DNA of 64,000 nucleotides from Armatimonadota bacterium (GCA_023511795.1 JAIMAU010000001.1:202384-266383), one strand, 5' to 3'; shown: positions 8,068-16,557, counted from the stretch's first letter. Translations and numbers: made by a program. The notes: generated from the sequence alone by a model not told the origin.

Positions 8068-8951
8068 CGATGGAACAGACGGAGATTACTGCAAGAATTG
8101 ATACCGGAGATTTAATACAAGGTTGGGCTAATAAGAAAGGTTTAAGACCAGGTGTGATAGTTAGCACACGACTTGGGGCAAAAACCGATCTTGGGTTAGT
8201 TCGCGAGAATAACGAAGACAAATTCGAATTCTTCGAACCTGAGGAGCCTGAGCTTCTTGCGGCAAAGGGACTGTTCTATGCGGTGGCGGATGGCATGGGT
8301 GGCCATGCATCTGGCCAAATCGCTAGTGAACTTGCCCTTAAGATGATAATCAGGAACTACTATACTGATTTTTCTGAAGATATAGAGCAGAGCTTGGAGG
8401 CGGCATTTAAAGCGGCAAATGCATACATCTACGATGTTGGTCAAAGCATTCCTGAGCGGTCTGGGATGGGGACAACATGCACAGCGGCGGTGATTTGTGA
8501 AGATAAACTTCACATTGCACATGTTGGCGATAGCCGCGCATACATGATTCGAAGCGGCAAGATTCGCCAGCTTACGCAAGATCATTCTTGGGTTGCGGAG
8601 CAAGTACAGCGTGGAGCAATGACAGAAGAAGAAGCGATGATGTCGCCATTTAGAAATGTCATCACTAGATCGCTTGGGGTGACTCCTGATGTCGAGGTAG
8701 ATTTTTACCAGGAAGAGCTTAAAAGAGGCGATGTCATCCTTATGTGTTCTGATGGTCTTTCCGGGTATGTTTCGGATGCCGAGATATTAGAGATAGTTTC
8801 AGAAGCAAGCCCTGCGCTGGCGGCGCTGAAGTTAATAGACCGTGCAAATGGACATGGCGGTGGTGATAACATTACCGCGCTAATTGTAAGCATCAAAAGC
8901 ATAGACAGATGTGGTAGCAAGCGTAAAATCAGGAGATTATTTGATAGGTAG
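8064..8951 (+). CDS. PP2C-family Ser/Thr protein phosphatase
   Basis: Metal-dependent protein phosphatase, predicted to reverse phosphorylation by the kinase encoded just downstream. Characteristic PP2C motifs appear in order: TDLGLVRENNEDKF (metal-binding Asp), AVADGMGGHASG (about residues 73-84), GMGTTCTAAV, HVGDSRAYMIR with QLTQDHSW, VITRSLG, LMCSDGLSGYV and GGGDNITALIV. The 295-residue length exceeds the minimal bacterial enzyme by an N-terminal extension of about 35 residues and a basic C-terminus. ATG at 8064 overlaps the upstream stop; an ATG two codons later (8070) is also possible. There is no membrane segment, unlike many Stp/PrpC relatives of similar context. Confidence 0.95.
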   Translation: MTMEQTEITARIDTGDLIQGWANKKGLRPGVIVSTRLGAKTDLGLVRENNEDKFEFFEPEEPELLAAKGLFYAVADGMGGHASGQIASELALKMIIRNYYTDFSEDIEQSLEAAFKAANAYIYDVGQSIPERSGMGTTCTAAVICEDKLHIAHVGDSRAYMIRSGKIRQLTQDHSWVAEQVQRGAMTEEEAMMSPFRNVITRSLGVTPDVEVDFYQEELKRGDVILMCSDGLSGYVSDAEILEIVSEASPALAALKLIDRANGHGGGDNITALIVSIKSIDRCGSKRKIRRLFDR

Positions 8952-9056
8952 AGATCTCTGCTTTCGATACCCAAAGAAGAAGGCTATTATGGGAATAAAA
9001 AATCTCACAATTCGGTCTTCTGCTAGGGTAAAAGGAAGCATGGATGGTATTCACTT

Positions 9057-10685
9057 GTGGCTACGAATACACTTGAGCATTACCAAATTGTTCGCGAGAT
9101 TGGAAGAAGCAATGATATAGTCTACGAGGCGATAGATACGAGAATCAACCGCCGCGTAGCGCTGAAGGAACTTGTCATACCTCCAAACCTCACAGGCCAG
9201 CAGAGAAGAGAACGAATAGAGCGGTTTTACCGCGAAGCACGCGCCGCAGGGTCGCTTACACATCCAAATATCGTAACTATCTACGAGGCTGGTGAAGACC
9301 AGGGCAGGCATTTTATTGCCATGGAATATCTGGAGGGTCAGTCCCTGCGCAACATCCTCGAAATCGAAGGCCAAATTTCTGTTGACCGCACCGTTGAAAT
9401 AATCTCTCAGGTTTGTGATGGCCTTGCTTTTGCTCATTCGAAGCGAGTTATCCATCGCGATATAAAACCCGACAATATACATGTTCTTCCTTCCGGCTTG
9501 GTCAAAATAACTGACTTCGGAATTGCTCGCCTAATGGAGGAGCCGTCATTAACTGCTAACGGCCAGGTTTTCGGTACGCCTAGCTATATGTCACCTGAGC
9601 AGATAGCTGGAAAGCAATTAGACCATCGGACGGATATATTCTCGCTTGGCATAGTGATATACGAAATGCTGACGGGAAAGAAGCCGTTCACTGGGGATTC
9701 AGTTGTTACAATTACTTACAACATTATGAACCAGGATGTTCTTATTCCGCCAACGATTCCGCCCTTCATGGCTAATGTAATTAGGCGTTGTCTTGCTAAA
9801 GACCCCAATATGCGGTATCAATCTGCTGAAGAAGTAAAGGCTGGCCTCAACTCTTCTGCATATCAACAACCAGTTGCACAGCCAGACCCATCCAGCTCTA
9901 CGGTTGGAATGCCTAGTGGTTGGTATGGCGGTCCTCAGACTCCCCCAATACCTCCACTGCCAACAGGCGACCAGCTTGGTGGTTCAAAGCCAGACGATAT
10001 TGTCTTGCCCAAGCTTCCATCGAAGCCGCTTCTCTCGCCCGAAGCGAAATACTTCTTAAAAGTGATGTTCGCAGTCCTTTTCGCATGCGCTGTAGTAGTC
10101 GCGTTTATTTGGGCATTTTCCGCCGCTTATCAGGGATATCAAAGACAGTTTCGCCAACAGGAGATTCAAGTGCTCTTGGATGCAGGGAAGAGGTATTTTG
10201 ATTCCGAGAGTTATCTTGCTGCTATCCAGGAATGGTGCAAGGCGCTGAAATTGACAGGCGACCCAGATGTAGCCAAAGCCATTAGACGAAACATTGCGGT
10301 GTGCTATCTACGGCTTGGAAACCAAGCTGAGCAAGGCGGCGACTACTCTCGGGCGATTACGTTTTACCAGCAGGCGCTCGTTTATGATAAAGAGTACACT
10401 GATGCCCACCTTTTTCTTGGCAACTTGCTTAGGCGCGTTGGCCGAGAGAACGAAGCACTCTCTGAGTTTGAGACTGTTGTTAAGCTCGAGCCATCAAGTG
10501 AGGCGGGCTCAGTTGCAAGGCAACATGCGGCGGTCATATACGTTAGTCATGGCGACGAAGCCTACAAAAATGGCGATGTCGAAAGTGCAGTAGCATGGTG
10601 GCGCAAAGCGGTTAAGATCGCTCCTGGTACGGATATTGGGGACCAAGCCCAAGCTAGGATTGACAATGTGGTAAACGGAGGATAA
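9057..10685 (+). CDS. Membrane Ser/Thr protein kinase with C-terminal TPR-like repeats
   Basis: A PknB-like kinase of 542 residues. The catalytic domain (about 9-265) has the ATP-anchoring Lys37 (VALKE), helix C Glu60, the catalytic loop HRDIKPDN (133-140), DFG (153-155) and GTPSYMSPEQ (173-182). The glycine-rich loop is reduced to IGRSNDIVYEA with a single glycine, which is unusual. A Pro-rich linker (about 270-330) precedes a membrane helix (about 333-356), followed by TPR-like helical repeats from about 365 to the end that should lie outside the membrane. GTG at 9057 is chosen because the protein then begins just ahead of the first kinase strand. It likely phosphorylates the VWA and FHA proteins of the cluster. 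It is 2 bp upstream of the next gene. Confidence 0.93.
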   Translation: MATNTLEHYQIVREIGRSNDIVYEAIDTRINRRVALKELVIPPNLTGQQRRERIERFYREARAAGSLTHPNIVTIYEAGEDQGRHFIAMEYLEGQSLRNILEIEGQISVDRTVEIISQVCDGLAFAHSKRVIHRDIKPDNIHVLPSGLVKITDFGIARLMEEPSLTANGQVFGTPSYMSPEQIAGKQLDHRTDIFSLGIVIYEMLTGKKPFTGDSVVTITYNIMNQDVLIPPTIPPFMANVIRRCLAKDPNMRYQSAEEVKAGLNSSAYQQPVAQPDPSSSTVGMPSGWYGGPQTPPIPPLPTGDQLGGSKPDDIVLPKLPSKPLLSPEAKYFLKVMFAVLFACAVVVAFIWAFSAAYQGYQRQFRQQEIQVLLDAGKRYFDSESYLAAIQEWCKALKLTGDPDVAKAIRRNIAVCYLRLGNQAEQGGDYSRAITFYQQALVYDKEYTDAHLFLGNLLRRVGRENEALSEFETVVKLEPSSEAGSVARQHAAVIYVSHGDEAYKNGDVESAVAWWRKAVKIAPGTDIGDQAQARIDNVVNGG

Positions 10686-10687
10686 GT

Positions 10688-11953
10688 GTGAGGAAGGGTA
10701 AATCTACCAAAAAGGCTGAAACTCGGAAAAATATTAGCCAAGAGGTACAAACTATCGTTAACCGCATTGGTGAGTTCTCAGAGCAATCTCCTGAAGAACG
10801 CATTGCAAAATTGCCAGAAATCGTTCAGGCTGTCCGCTCACTACCCTTGCTTGAAGCTGAAACAGCGCTTGTGGATGCGGCACGTAAGTGGCAAGTAGCC
10901 ATACTTCCAATATTAGAATCCCTAACAAGTGACATAGAATATGCACCGGTAGCAGCAGAAGCCATGGGATTCATTCGCTCAGAAGCGGTAGTTCCAATCC
11001 TGCGGAATCTCGATAGGGCGGAGTTGCCGAAAACAATAGTGAAGTCTGCACGGCGCGCACTACACCGCCTAAAATCCTACGGTATAGCAGTAGAAGAGAC
11101 ACAGGAGGCGCCAAGGCCGACGCTCGCGCTGGCTGGTGGAAGGCGGATTATTAGGTCTGTAATGAGTAATATAGACGGCAGTGGCGGGCAAATCCTCTCT
11201 ATTTTATTTTCAGCGCCGTTAAGTGGCACCGAGGCCGTGGAGATGGTTGCTGATGACATCGGTGGCATTAGGGATTTAGCAGGTGCTCGAATAACAAAGA
11301 GGGCGTATGATGAACATATTGCAAGCGACGCGGACAGGACCTTTGTATTCGTTGATGCTCCTGCCCCTTATATATTATTCAGAGGACGGGAATATGAAGC
11401 TATTACTGTAGCGCAAGGGAAACCATTGCCAATCGAGTATCAGTTTTATCGCGACCTATTCCGTACTCCTGGCCGAAATTATGAGCGCTCAATTGTATAT
11501 GAAGAAGTCAATGCCGAGGAAATTAGTTCCGAACCTTCGCTCGTTAAGCGTGCTGGAGAGTTGTTCGAAACTCCTGCATTCCGCTCCTGGTTGATAGCAG
11601 AAGAGGATATTCAGCTACATGCAACCAAGCTCATCGAAGCCGAGGAAAGCCCTCTGATTCTTTCTGAAACGAGCCAAAGAGAAAGAATTGAACGCATTTT
11701 TCAGACAGCTATGGATGAAATCTTTACCCCAGAGGTCCGAGCAAGATATAAGCGTCGGATTGAAGAAAATGCATATGTGCTTTTAAAAACAGGATATTCG
11801 GACCTTGCGCGGGTTGCAGTTGCGTGTGCTTTAGAACTTGCCTTGGAAGACCTTCCTTCGCACGATGCTCACTTTGCTCGGGCTCTTGTCGAACGAAGCA
11901 TTGGAGTATATATTGCAGCTCAAGGACGCAAGCCACGAATCTATCGAGTTTAG
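10688..11953 (+). CDS. Uncharacterised helical-repeat protein of the kinase cluster
   Basis: I do not recognise this 421-residue family. The basic N-terminus is followed by a helical part (about 25-130) with HEAT-like features, including EYAPVAAEAMGFIRSEAVVP and ARRALHRLKSYG. A central region of mixed alpha/beta character has no known catalytic motif. The C-terminal 120 residues are helical and charged, with RERIERIFQTAMDEIF and a LARVAVACALELALEDL stretch. No signal peptide or membrane segment is seen. GTG at 10688 has a GGAGG site 6 nt upstream and starts 2 bp after the kinase stop, so it is almost certainly in the same operon and may be a kinase substrate or scaffold. Confidence 0.7.
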   Translation: MRKGKSTKKAETRKNISQEVQTIVNRIGEFSEQSPEERIAKLPEIVQAVRSLPLLEAETALVDAARKWQVAILPILESLTSDIEYAPVAAEAMGFIRSEAVVPILRNLDRAELPKTIVKSARRALHRLKSYGIAVEETQEAPRPTLALAGGRRIIRSVMSNIDGSGGQILSILFSAPLSGTEAVEMVADDIGGIRDLAGARITKRAYDEHIASDADRTFVFVDAPAPYILFRGREYEAITVAQGKPLPIEYQFYRDLFRTPGRNYERSIVYEEVNAEEISSEPSLVKRAGELFETPAFRSWLIAEEDIQLHATKLIEAEESPLILSETSQRERIERIFQTAMDEIFTPEVRARYKRRIEENAYVLLKTGYSDLARVAVACALELALEDLPSHDAHFARALVERSIGVYIAAQGRKPRIYRV

Positions 11954-11972
11954 GGATGCATTGCTTCCTCGC

Positions 11973-12002
11973 TTGTCAATTCCTATTTATCTGTGCTAAA
12001 CT
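11973..12002 (+). promoter_or_regulatory. Candidate sigma70-type promoter for hisC
   Basis: TTGTCA (11973-11978) and TAAACT (11997-12002) are separated by 18 bp, 27 bp ahead of the hisC start. Agreement with consensus is moderate. Confidence 0.45.
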
Positions 12003-12028
12003 GAACCAAATATTGTAGGAGAATACTT

Positions 12029-13126
12029 ATGGCTATAAGTGACCTTGTTGAAGAGAATATACAGCGATTAAAACCCTATTCACCTGGTAAGCCAATTGAA
12101 GAAGTAGAACGCGAGTATGGCATCACCGATATTATTAAGCTCGCTTCGAATGAAAACCCACTTGGTCCTTCTCCGAAGGCTGTAGAAGCCATGAAGAAAG
12201 CCGTGGAGAATGTTGCATTATACCCCGATGGAAGCTGCTTCAGCCTAAAGAAAGCGCTTGCCAAGCACTGGGGCGTAAGCGAAGATGAGGTGCTTCCAGG
12301 AAATGGGTCAGATGAACTAATCCACTATATCGGCATAACGTTTCTTTCGCCGGGTGATGAAGTAATCCAAGCTGACCCGTCATTTGTGCGCTATGAATCT
12401 GCAGCAATCCTGAATAATTGCGAATGCATCATGGTACCGCTCAAGAACTTCACACATGACCTTGATGCAATGGGTGACCGAATCACCGAGCGCACGCGGC
12501 TCATATTCGTCGCAAACCCAAATAATCCAACAGGGACGGCGGTTACACAAAAAGATGCTGAACGGCTTATATCTCGGCTACCAAAACGCGTTATTGCAGT
12601 GTTTGATGAGGCCTATTATGAATATGTTGAGAGCCCAGAGTTCCCAAGGATGTTGGAGTTCGTTAAAGCTGGAGCCAATGTTATCGTGTTGCGAACTTTC
12701 TCGAAAATATATGGGCTTGCTGGCCTCAGAGTTGGTTATGCAATCGCAAGGCCAGAGATAATTCAGTGTTTGAATCAAGTTCGTGAACCTTTCAACGTGA
12801 ACAGTGTTGCCCAAATTGGGGCAATTGCTAGTCTTGGCGATCCAGAACAAGTTGAACGTAGCCGACGGTGCAATTCCGAGGGCAAGCGATACTTATACCG
12901 CGAATTTGAGGAAATGGGCCTTCCATATACGCCTACTGAGGCAAACTTCGTTTGGGTAGACCTTAAACGTGATTCTCGCCAGGTGTTTACAGAGCTCCTA
13001 AAGAGAGGTGTCATTGTACGAACCGGCGATATATTTGGTTACCCAACTTACATTCGGGTTACCATTGGCACCGAGTCGGAGAATAAAAGGTTTATTGAAA
13101 CTCTGCGAACAGTTCTGTTCGGTTAA
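12029..13126 (+). CDS. hisC: Histidinol-phosphate aminotransferase
   Basis: A PLP-dependent fold-type I aminotransferase of 365 residues, the usual HisC length. It converts imidazole-acetol phosphate to histidinol phosphate and often also acts on phenylpyruvate or prephenate. Visible are LASNENPLGPSP near the N-terminus, the Asn of ANPNNPTGT (162-170), Asp193 and Tyr196 in FDEAYYEY, and the PLP lysine Lys226 in RTFSKIYGLAGLRVGY. It precedes DAHP synthase and prephenate dehydrogenase, so in this organism it may mainly or additionally transaminate aromatic precursors. A GGAG site precedes the ATG. Confidence 0.93.
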   Translation: MAISDLVEENIQRLKPYSPGKPIEEVEREYGITDIIKLASNENPLGPSPKAVEAMKKAVENVALYPDGSCFSLKKALAKHWGVSEDEVLPGNGSDELIHYIGITFLSPGDEVIQADPSFVRYESAAILNNCECIMVPLKNFTHDLDAMGDRITERTRLIFVANPNNPTGTAVTQKDAERLISRLPKRVIAVFDEAYYEYVESPEFPRMLEFVKAGANVIVLRTFSKIYGLAGLRVGYAIARPEIIQCLNQVREPFNVNSVAQIGAIASLGDPEQVERSRRCNSEGKRYLYREFEEMGLPYTPTEANFVWVDLKRDSRQVFTELLKRGVIVRTGDIFGYPTYIRVTIGTESENKRFIETLRTVLFG

Positions 13127-13170
13127 GTTTAAAGTTCGAGTTTAGCTTTCAGGCTTAAGTAACAGGAACA

Positions 13171-14220
13171 ATGATTATCATATTATCTTCTGATGCTACC
13201 GACCAAGATATAGAAAAACTAGCCGCGAGCCTCAAGGAGCGCGGTTATGGAATACATCTTTCTCGCGGCGTAGAAAAAACAATCATCGGGGCAATTGGTG
13301 CTCCCGAGGAAGATAAGCTTCTTATTATCCAGCAGATTGAAGCGCTTCCATTCGTTGAGCGCGTGGTGCCAATTCTGAAGCCCTACAAAATTGTTAGTCG
13401 TGAATTCCATCCCGAGAAGACTGTTATCAATGTTAGGGGCGTTGAGATAGGTGGGGACGAGGTTGTGGTTATGGCTGGCCCATGCTGCGTTGAAAACGAG
13501 AAGCAAGTATTGGAAACCGCCCGTGCTTGCTATCGGTCTGGTGCTCGCATTCTTCGTGGAGGTGCTTTTAAACCAAGCACCTCACCATATAGCTTCCATG
13601 GGCTTGGTGAAGATGGCTTAAAAATTCTTGACGCAGCGCGTGCTGAAACTGGCATGCCTATTATCACCGAAGTTATGGATACGCGCGATGTTGAGCTGGT
13701 AATGAGGTATGCCGATATACTTCAAGTTGGCACGCGAAACATGACCAATTTCGCTCTCTTAAAGGAAATTGGTCAAGCGCGAAAGCCTGTCATGTTGAAG
13801 CGTGGCATGTCAGCAACCGTCGAAGAATGGCTTCTGGCAGCAGAATACATTGCCGCACGAGGCAATTATGAAATCATTTTATGCGAGCGGGGTATACGAA
13901 CATTCGAGACCGTTACTCGAAATACCTTTGACATAAATGCAATTCCAGCGGTTTCTGAGCTTAGCCATTTGCCCATAATTGCCGACCCTAGCCATGGTAC
14001 GGGACGGTGGCAGTTTGTTGGTCCTGTTGCAAAAGCGGCAATCGCAGCAGGAGCAGATGGTCTAATAATCGAAGTTCATCCCGAACCACAGCATGCGCTA
14101 AAAGACGGGCCCCAGTCACTCAAGTTTGATACGTTCGACAAGCTGATGAAGGAATTGGTACATTTAATTCACGCTGTCGGAAGAAAACCAAGTTGGAGCG
14201 AAACAATTGAGACTAATTGA
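13171..14220 (+). CDS. aroF: 3-deoxy-7-phosphoheptulonate synthase (AroA-beta type)
   Basis: Condenses phosphoenolpyruvate with erythrose 4-phosphate, the first step of the shikimate pathway. The 349-residue protein has an N-terminal ferredoxin-like regulatory domain (about 1-75), as in Thermotoga-type enzymes, where it mediates feedback by tyrosine or phenylalanine. The TIM-barrel part shows MAGPCCVEN (the metal Cys region), RGGAFKPSTSPYSFHGLG, VGTRNMTNFALL, LKRGMSATVEEW and IADPSHGTG. ATG at 13171 has a weak AGGA site. Its 3' end overlaps tyrA by 14 bp, indicating translational coupling. Confidence 0.95.
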   Translation: MIIILSSDATDQDIEKLAASLKERGYGIHLSRGVEKTIIGAIGAPEEDKLLIIQQIEALPFVERVVPILKPYKIVSREFHPEKTVINVRGVEIGGDEVVVMAGPCCVENEKQVLETARACYRSGARILRGGAFKPSTSPYSFHGLGEDGLKILDAARAETGMPIITEVMDTRDVELVMRYADILQVGTRNMTNFALLKEIGQARKPVMLKRGMSATVEEWLLAAEYIAARGNYEIILCERGIRTFETVTRNTFDINAIPAVSELSHLPIIADPSHGTGRWQFVGPVAKAAIAAGADGLIIEVHPEPQHALKDGPQSLKFDTFDKLMKELVHLIHAVGRKPSWSETIETN

Positions 14221-15097
14221 TAATGTGGCAATAGTTGGTGTTGGGCTAATCGGTGGTTCGTTTGGGATGGCCCTGAAAAAACGAGGCTTGGCTGAGAGCG
14301 TCATCGGTATTGGTCGAAACCCAGAGCGGCTTCAAAAAGCTGTAGATCTTGGCGCCATAGATGAATGGATGACCGACATCAAAGCAGGAGTTCGTGATGC
14401 TGATTTAGTATACATTTCCACCCCCGTCGGTTTGGAGGTTCATTTTATTCAACAAGCGGTGATGGCGGCCCCAAATGGATGCATTATTACTGACGCCGGC
14501 AGTACGAAAGGCGAGATATGCAGGCAGGCAGATAGAATAGTTCGCAAGGATGTCCATTTTGTAGGCGGCCATCCGATGGCTGGCTCCGAAATGACGGGCG
14601 TTGAAGCAGCAAATCCCGAACTTTTTGTCAACGCGACGTATGTTCTAACGCCAACAAGCGCAACTAGTCCTGAAGCCATGGCTGTTGTCCAAAAACTAGC
14701 AGAGGCAATTGGGTCTAAAGTGATAGTTATGGATCCAGAGGCGCACGATTGGTGTGTGGCAGCAGTTAGCCATCTTCCGCATATTATTGCGGCGGCACTT
14801 GTATCCATGGCACATGAATATTCTCTAAAAAACCCTCAGGTTTTCAATCTTGTTGCCGGTAGCTTTCGTGATATGACGCGCGTAGCAAGTAGCTCGCCAG
14901 TCCTTTGGCGTGATATTTGCTTGACGAATGTTGAAGAAATTCAGAAAGCGGCTGAGAGCTTTAAACAGCATCTTACCGAAGGCCTGCGGACCTTGGAGTC
15001 AAATGACGGCGAAGCATTCATGAAATGGTTTGGTTCTGCAAAGCAGATAAGGGATAGCATATTTTGGCCACCGCAGGAGAATAAAGATTCTAGTTAA
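14207..15097 (+). CDS. tyrA: Prephenate dehydrogenase
   Basis: Oxidative decarboxylation of prephenate to 4-hydroxyphenylpyruvate for tyrosine synthesis; arogenate cannot be excluded as substrate. The 296-residue product has the NAD-binding GVGLIGGSFG near the N-terminus and the family motifs TDAGSTKG, GGHPMAGSEMTGVEAA with the catalytic His, and a helical dimerisation domain with AAVSHLPHIIAAAL. No C-terminal ACT domain is present, so feedback control would rest with the DAHP synthase. TTG at 14207 lies inside the aroF coding region; it is the only start that keeps the complete Rossmann motif. Confidence 0.94.
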   Translation: MRLIDNVAIVGVGLIGGSFGMALKKRGLAESVIGIGRNPERLQKAVDLGAIDEWMTDIKAGVRDADLVYISTPVGLEVHFIQQAVMAAPNGCIITDAGSTKGEICRQADRIVRKDVHFVGGHPMAGSEMTGVEAANPELFVNATYVLTPTSATSPEAMAVVQKLAEAIGSKVIVMDPEAHDWCVAAVSHLPHIIAAALVSMAHEYSLKNPQVFNLVAGSFRDMTRVASSSPVLWRDICLTNVEEIQKAAESFKQHLTEGLRTLESNDGEAFMKWFGSAKQIRDSIFWPPQENKDSS

Positions 15098-15193
15098 TAT
15101 AGGCAAATGTCATTGTGCGATTTGCCCTGCGCCCAAAAATGTTTCGAAATTATAATGTTGATTTGCAATGTTGCAATTATAAGGTAGCCCAGG

Positions 15194-15862
15194 ATGAACA
15201 GGAGGATATCCATAGCCATTGACGGTCCGGCGGGTGCCGGAAAGACAACTGTGGCTAAAGAAGTTGCGCGTCGTCTTGGTTTGAGATATATTGATACTGG
15301 AGCAATGTACCGTGCAGTCGCCTGGAAGTCGCTCGAGAAAGGCATACCACTTTCCGATGAGGAAGCAATTGTGGATATGGTTGCCAAAGTGAAGATTGAC
15401 TTTCCAATGGGCGATGGGTCCCGAATATTCGTGGACGGAAAGGATGTTTCTGAAGAAATTCGAAGTCCTGAGGTTACGCGGCTTTCTTCGCCAGTGTCGG
15501 CAATCTCGGGCGTACGAAAGCATTTAGTCGCCCAGCAAAGACGGCTAGCAAGCGGTGGCGGGGTAGTAATGGAAGGGCGCGACATAGGTTCGGTCGTCCT
15601 CCCCAATGCGGAAGTGAAAATATTCCTCACAGCATCAGTTGAGGAACGGGCAAGACGCCGATATGCAGAAATGAAAGCCGCAGGAATTTCGGTAGACATA
15701 GAAACCCTCAAGCGCGAAATTGAAGAGCGGGACCATCGTGACAGCACCAGGGCAGATAGTCCGCTGACAAAGGTCCCTGGAGCTGTCGAGATTAATTCTG
15801 ATGAACTGACAGTTGACCAGGTTGTCGAGCGCATACTTGAAATTGCAAGCGCTAAATATTAA
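15194..15862 (+). CDS. cmk: Cytidylate kinase
   Basis: Phosphorylates CMP and dCMP with ATP. The 222-residue protein begins with the P-loop GPAGAGKTTVAKEVARRLG (about residues 10-28), followed by YIDTGAMYRAVAWK, the CMP-binding GRDIGSVVLPNAEVKIFLTAS and the lid region RDHRDSTRADSPLTK. It has the normal length for the short (non-fused) Cmk. It lies 96 bp after tyrA; cmk next to tyrA/aro genes is a recurring bacterial arrangement. Confidence 0.96.
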   Translation: MNRRISIAIDGPAGAGKTTVAKEVARRLGLRYIDTGAMYRAVAWKSLEKGIPLSDEEAIVDMVAKVKIDFPMGDGSRIFVDGKDVSEEIRSPEVTRLSSPVSAISGVRKHLVAQQRRLASGGGVVMEGRDIGSVVLPNAEVKIFLTASVEERARRRYAEMKAAGISVDIETLKREIEERDHRDSTRADSPLTKVPGAVEINSDELTVDQVVERILEIASAKY

Positions 15863-15896
15863 CTTTCTACTTTGATCTCGCTCGGGAGGACGCAAA

Positions 15897-16127
15897 GTGG
15901 AAAAGTTCATTCTACCAATCGAAGTCGCCGAGCTACCAGGCGGCAGGTATGTTGCGACATGCCCACTGATAGAAGGTTGCCACGCAGAGGGTCGGACTGC
16001 CAAAGAGGCGATTGACAACATGGAAGATATAGCAAGGGGTTTGATAGAGACAAAATCGCCTTTTGCGGTTCTTGCGCATCCTCATGCCTCGCCCCCAAAA
16101 GCTCGGAATCGTTGTCCTATGCCTTGA
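15897..16127 (+). CDS. HicB-like antitoxin-family protein, no HicA partner
   Basis: A 76-residue protein with the HicB half-RNase H-like fold signature: FILPIEVAELPGGRYVATCP followed by LIEGCHAEGRTAKEAIDNMEDI. HicB proteins usually pair with the HicA mRNA interferase. No HicA-like ORF is found in the 200 bp on either side, so this is an orphan and may be a regulator or a relic. The last 20 residues are Pro/Ala-rich and unlike a DNA-binding domain. GTG at 15897 has a strong GGGAGG site. It may be co-transcribed with cmk, 34 bp upstream. Confidence 0.75.
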   Translation: MEKFILPIEVAELPGGRYVATCPLIEGCHAEGRTAKEAIDNMEDIARGLIETKSPFAVLAHPHASPPKARNRCPMP

Positions 16128-16309
16128 GCATGAAGAATAACACAGGACCTTATTGGTCTCGATGTTTCTTCCTCGCTTGTTGCTGTCAGTCATTCTCTAG
16201 GCATAAGCAATAGGACAAGAGGGGAAATTTGTTGTTTTCGGAAATGCCTGGAGTGTCGTCTTCTAATGCTTAAGAAGACAAGATAAAACTAGCAACCAAA
16301 ATATGAACC
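16128..16309. other. Intergenic region before tRNA cluster
   Basis: No gene seen. GTCTTCT (16258-16264) pairs with AGAAGAC (16273-16279) over an 8-nt loop, without a clear T-run. Confidence 0.4.
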
Positions 16310-16338
16310 TTGACATTTGACCTTGTATAGAGTAAAAT
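16310..16338 (+). promoter_or_regulatory. Promoter of tRNA-Arg
   Basis: TTGACA (16310-16315), 17-bp spacer, TAAAAT (16333-16338). The tRNA begins 14 bp downstream, leaving a very short 5' leader. Confidence 0.8.
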
Positions 16339-16351
16339 TTAGTTGAGCTCC

Positions 16352-16427
16352 GGGCCTGTAGCTCAACGGATAGAGCACCAGTCTTCGGAACTGGGTGTTG
16401 GGGGTTCGATTCCCTCCAGGCCCGCCA
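16352..16427 (+). tRNA. tRNA-Arg (anticodon TCG)
   Basis: Acceptor arm GGGCCTG pairs with CAGGCCC, the anticodon stem CCAGT/ACTGG encloses the loop CTTCGGA, and the T-arm contains GTTCGATTC. The CCA end is encoded. Length 76 nt. Confidence 0.96.
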
Positions 16428-16445
16428 AGAGAGTTGTAACTTCGC

Positions 16446-16474
16446 TTGACAAAACTTTGCGGAGTGTGTATAAT
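16446..16474 (+). promoter_or_regulatory. Perfect-consensus sigma70-type promoter
   Basis: TTGACA (16446-16451), exactly 17 bp, TATAAT (16469-16474): a full match to the housekeeping consensus, the best in the window. It drives the candidate small RNA at 16481 and perhaps the downstream tRNA-Lys/Leu/Gly genes. Confidence 0.85.
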
Positions 16475-16480
16475 TCGCCT

Positions 16481-16557
16481 GTGATCTGCCGAGTCCTGCG
16501 GGCCTCTTCGGCAGGGCTAGCTGCTGAAATGCAGTTAGTAAGGCGGCAACGCCTTTT
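16481..16557 (+). ncRNA. Candidate three-hairpin small RNA or tRNA-operon leader
   Basis: Transcription from the perfect promoter would begin near 16481 and run into three consecutive hairpins: CTGCCGA/TCGGCAG (486-492 with 508-514), CTAGCTGC/GCAGTTAG (517-524 with 531-538, one G-U) and AAGGCG-GCAA-CGCCTT (540-555) followed by TT, so the T tract totals four. The last hairpin has a GNRA-type loop and looks like a short intrinsic terminator. No ORF of note fits. It ends 18 bp before tRNA-Lys, so it is either a distinct small RNA or an attenuating leader of the tRNA transcript. No known RNA family is recognised. Confidence 0.5.

Noticed and set aside
15094-15834. 246-residue minus-strand ORF opposite cmk
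   Set aside because: It is a shadow of cytidylate kinase, whose motifs are complete on the + strand.
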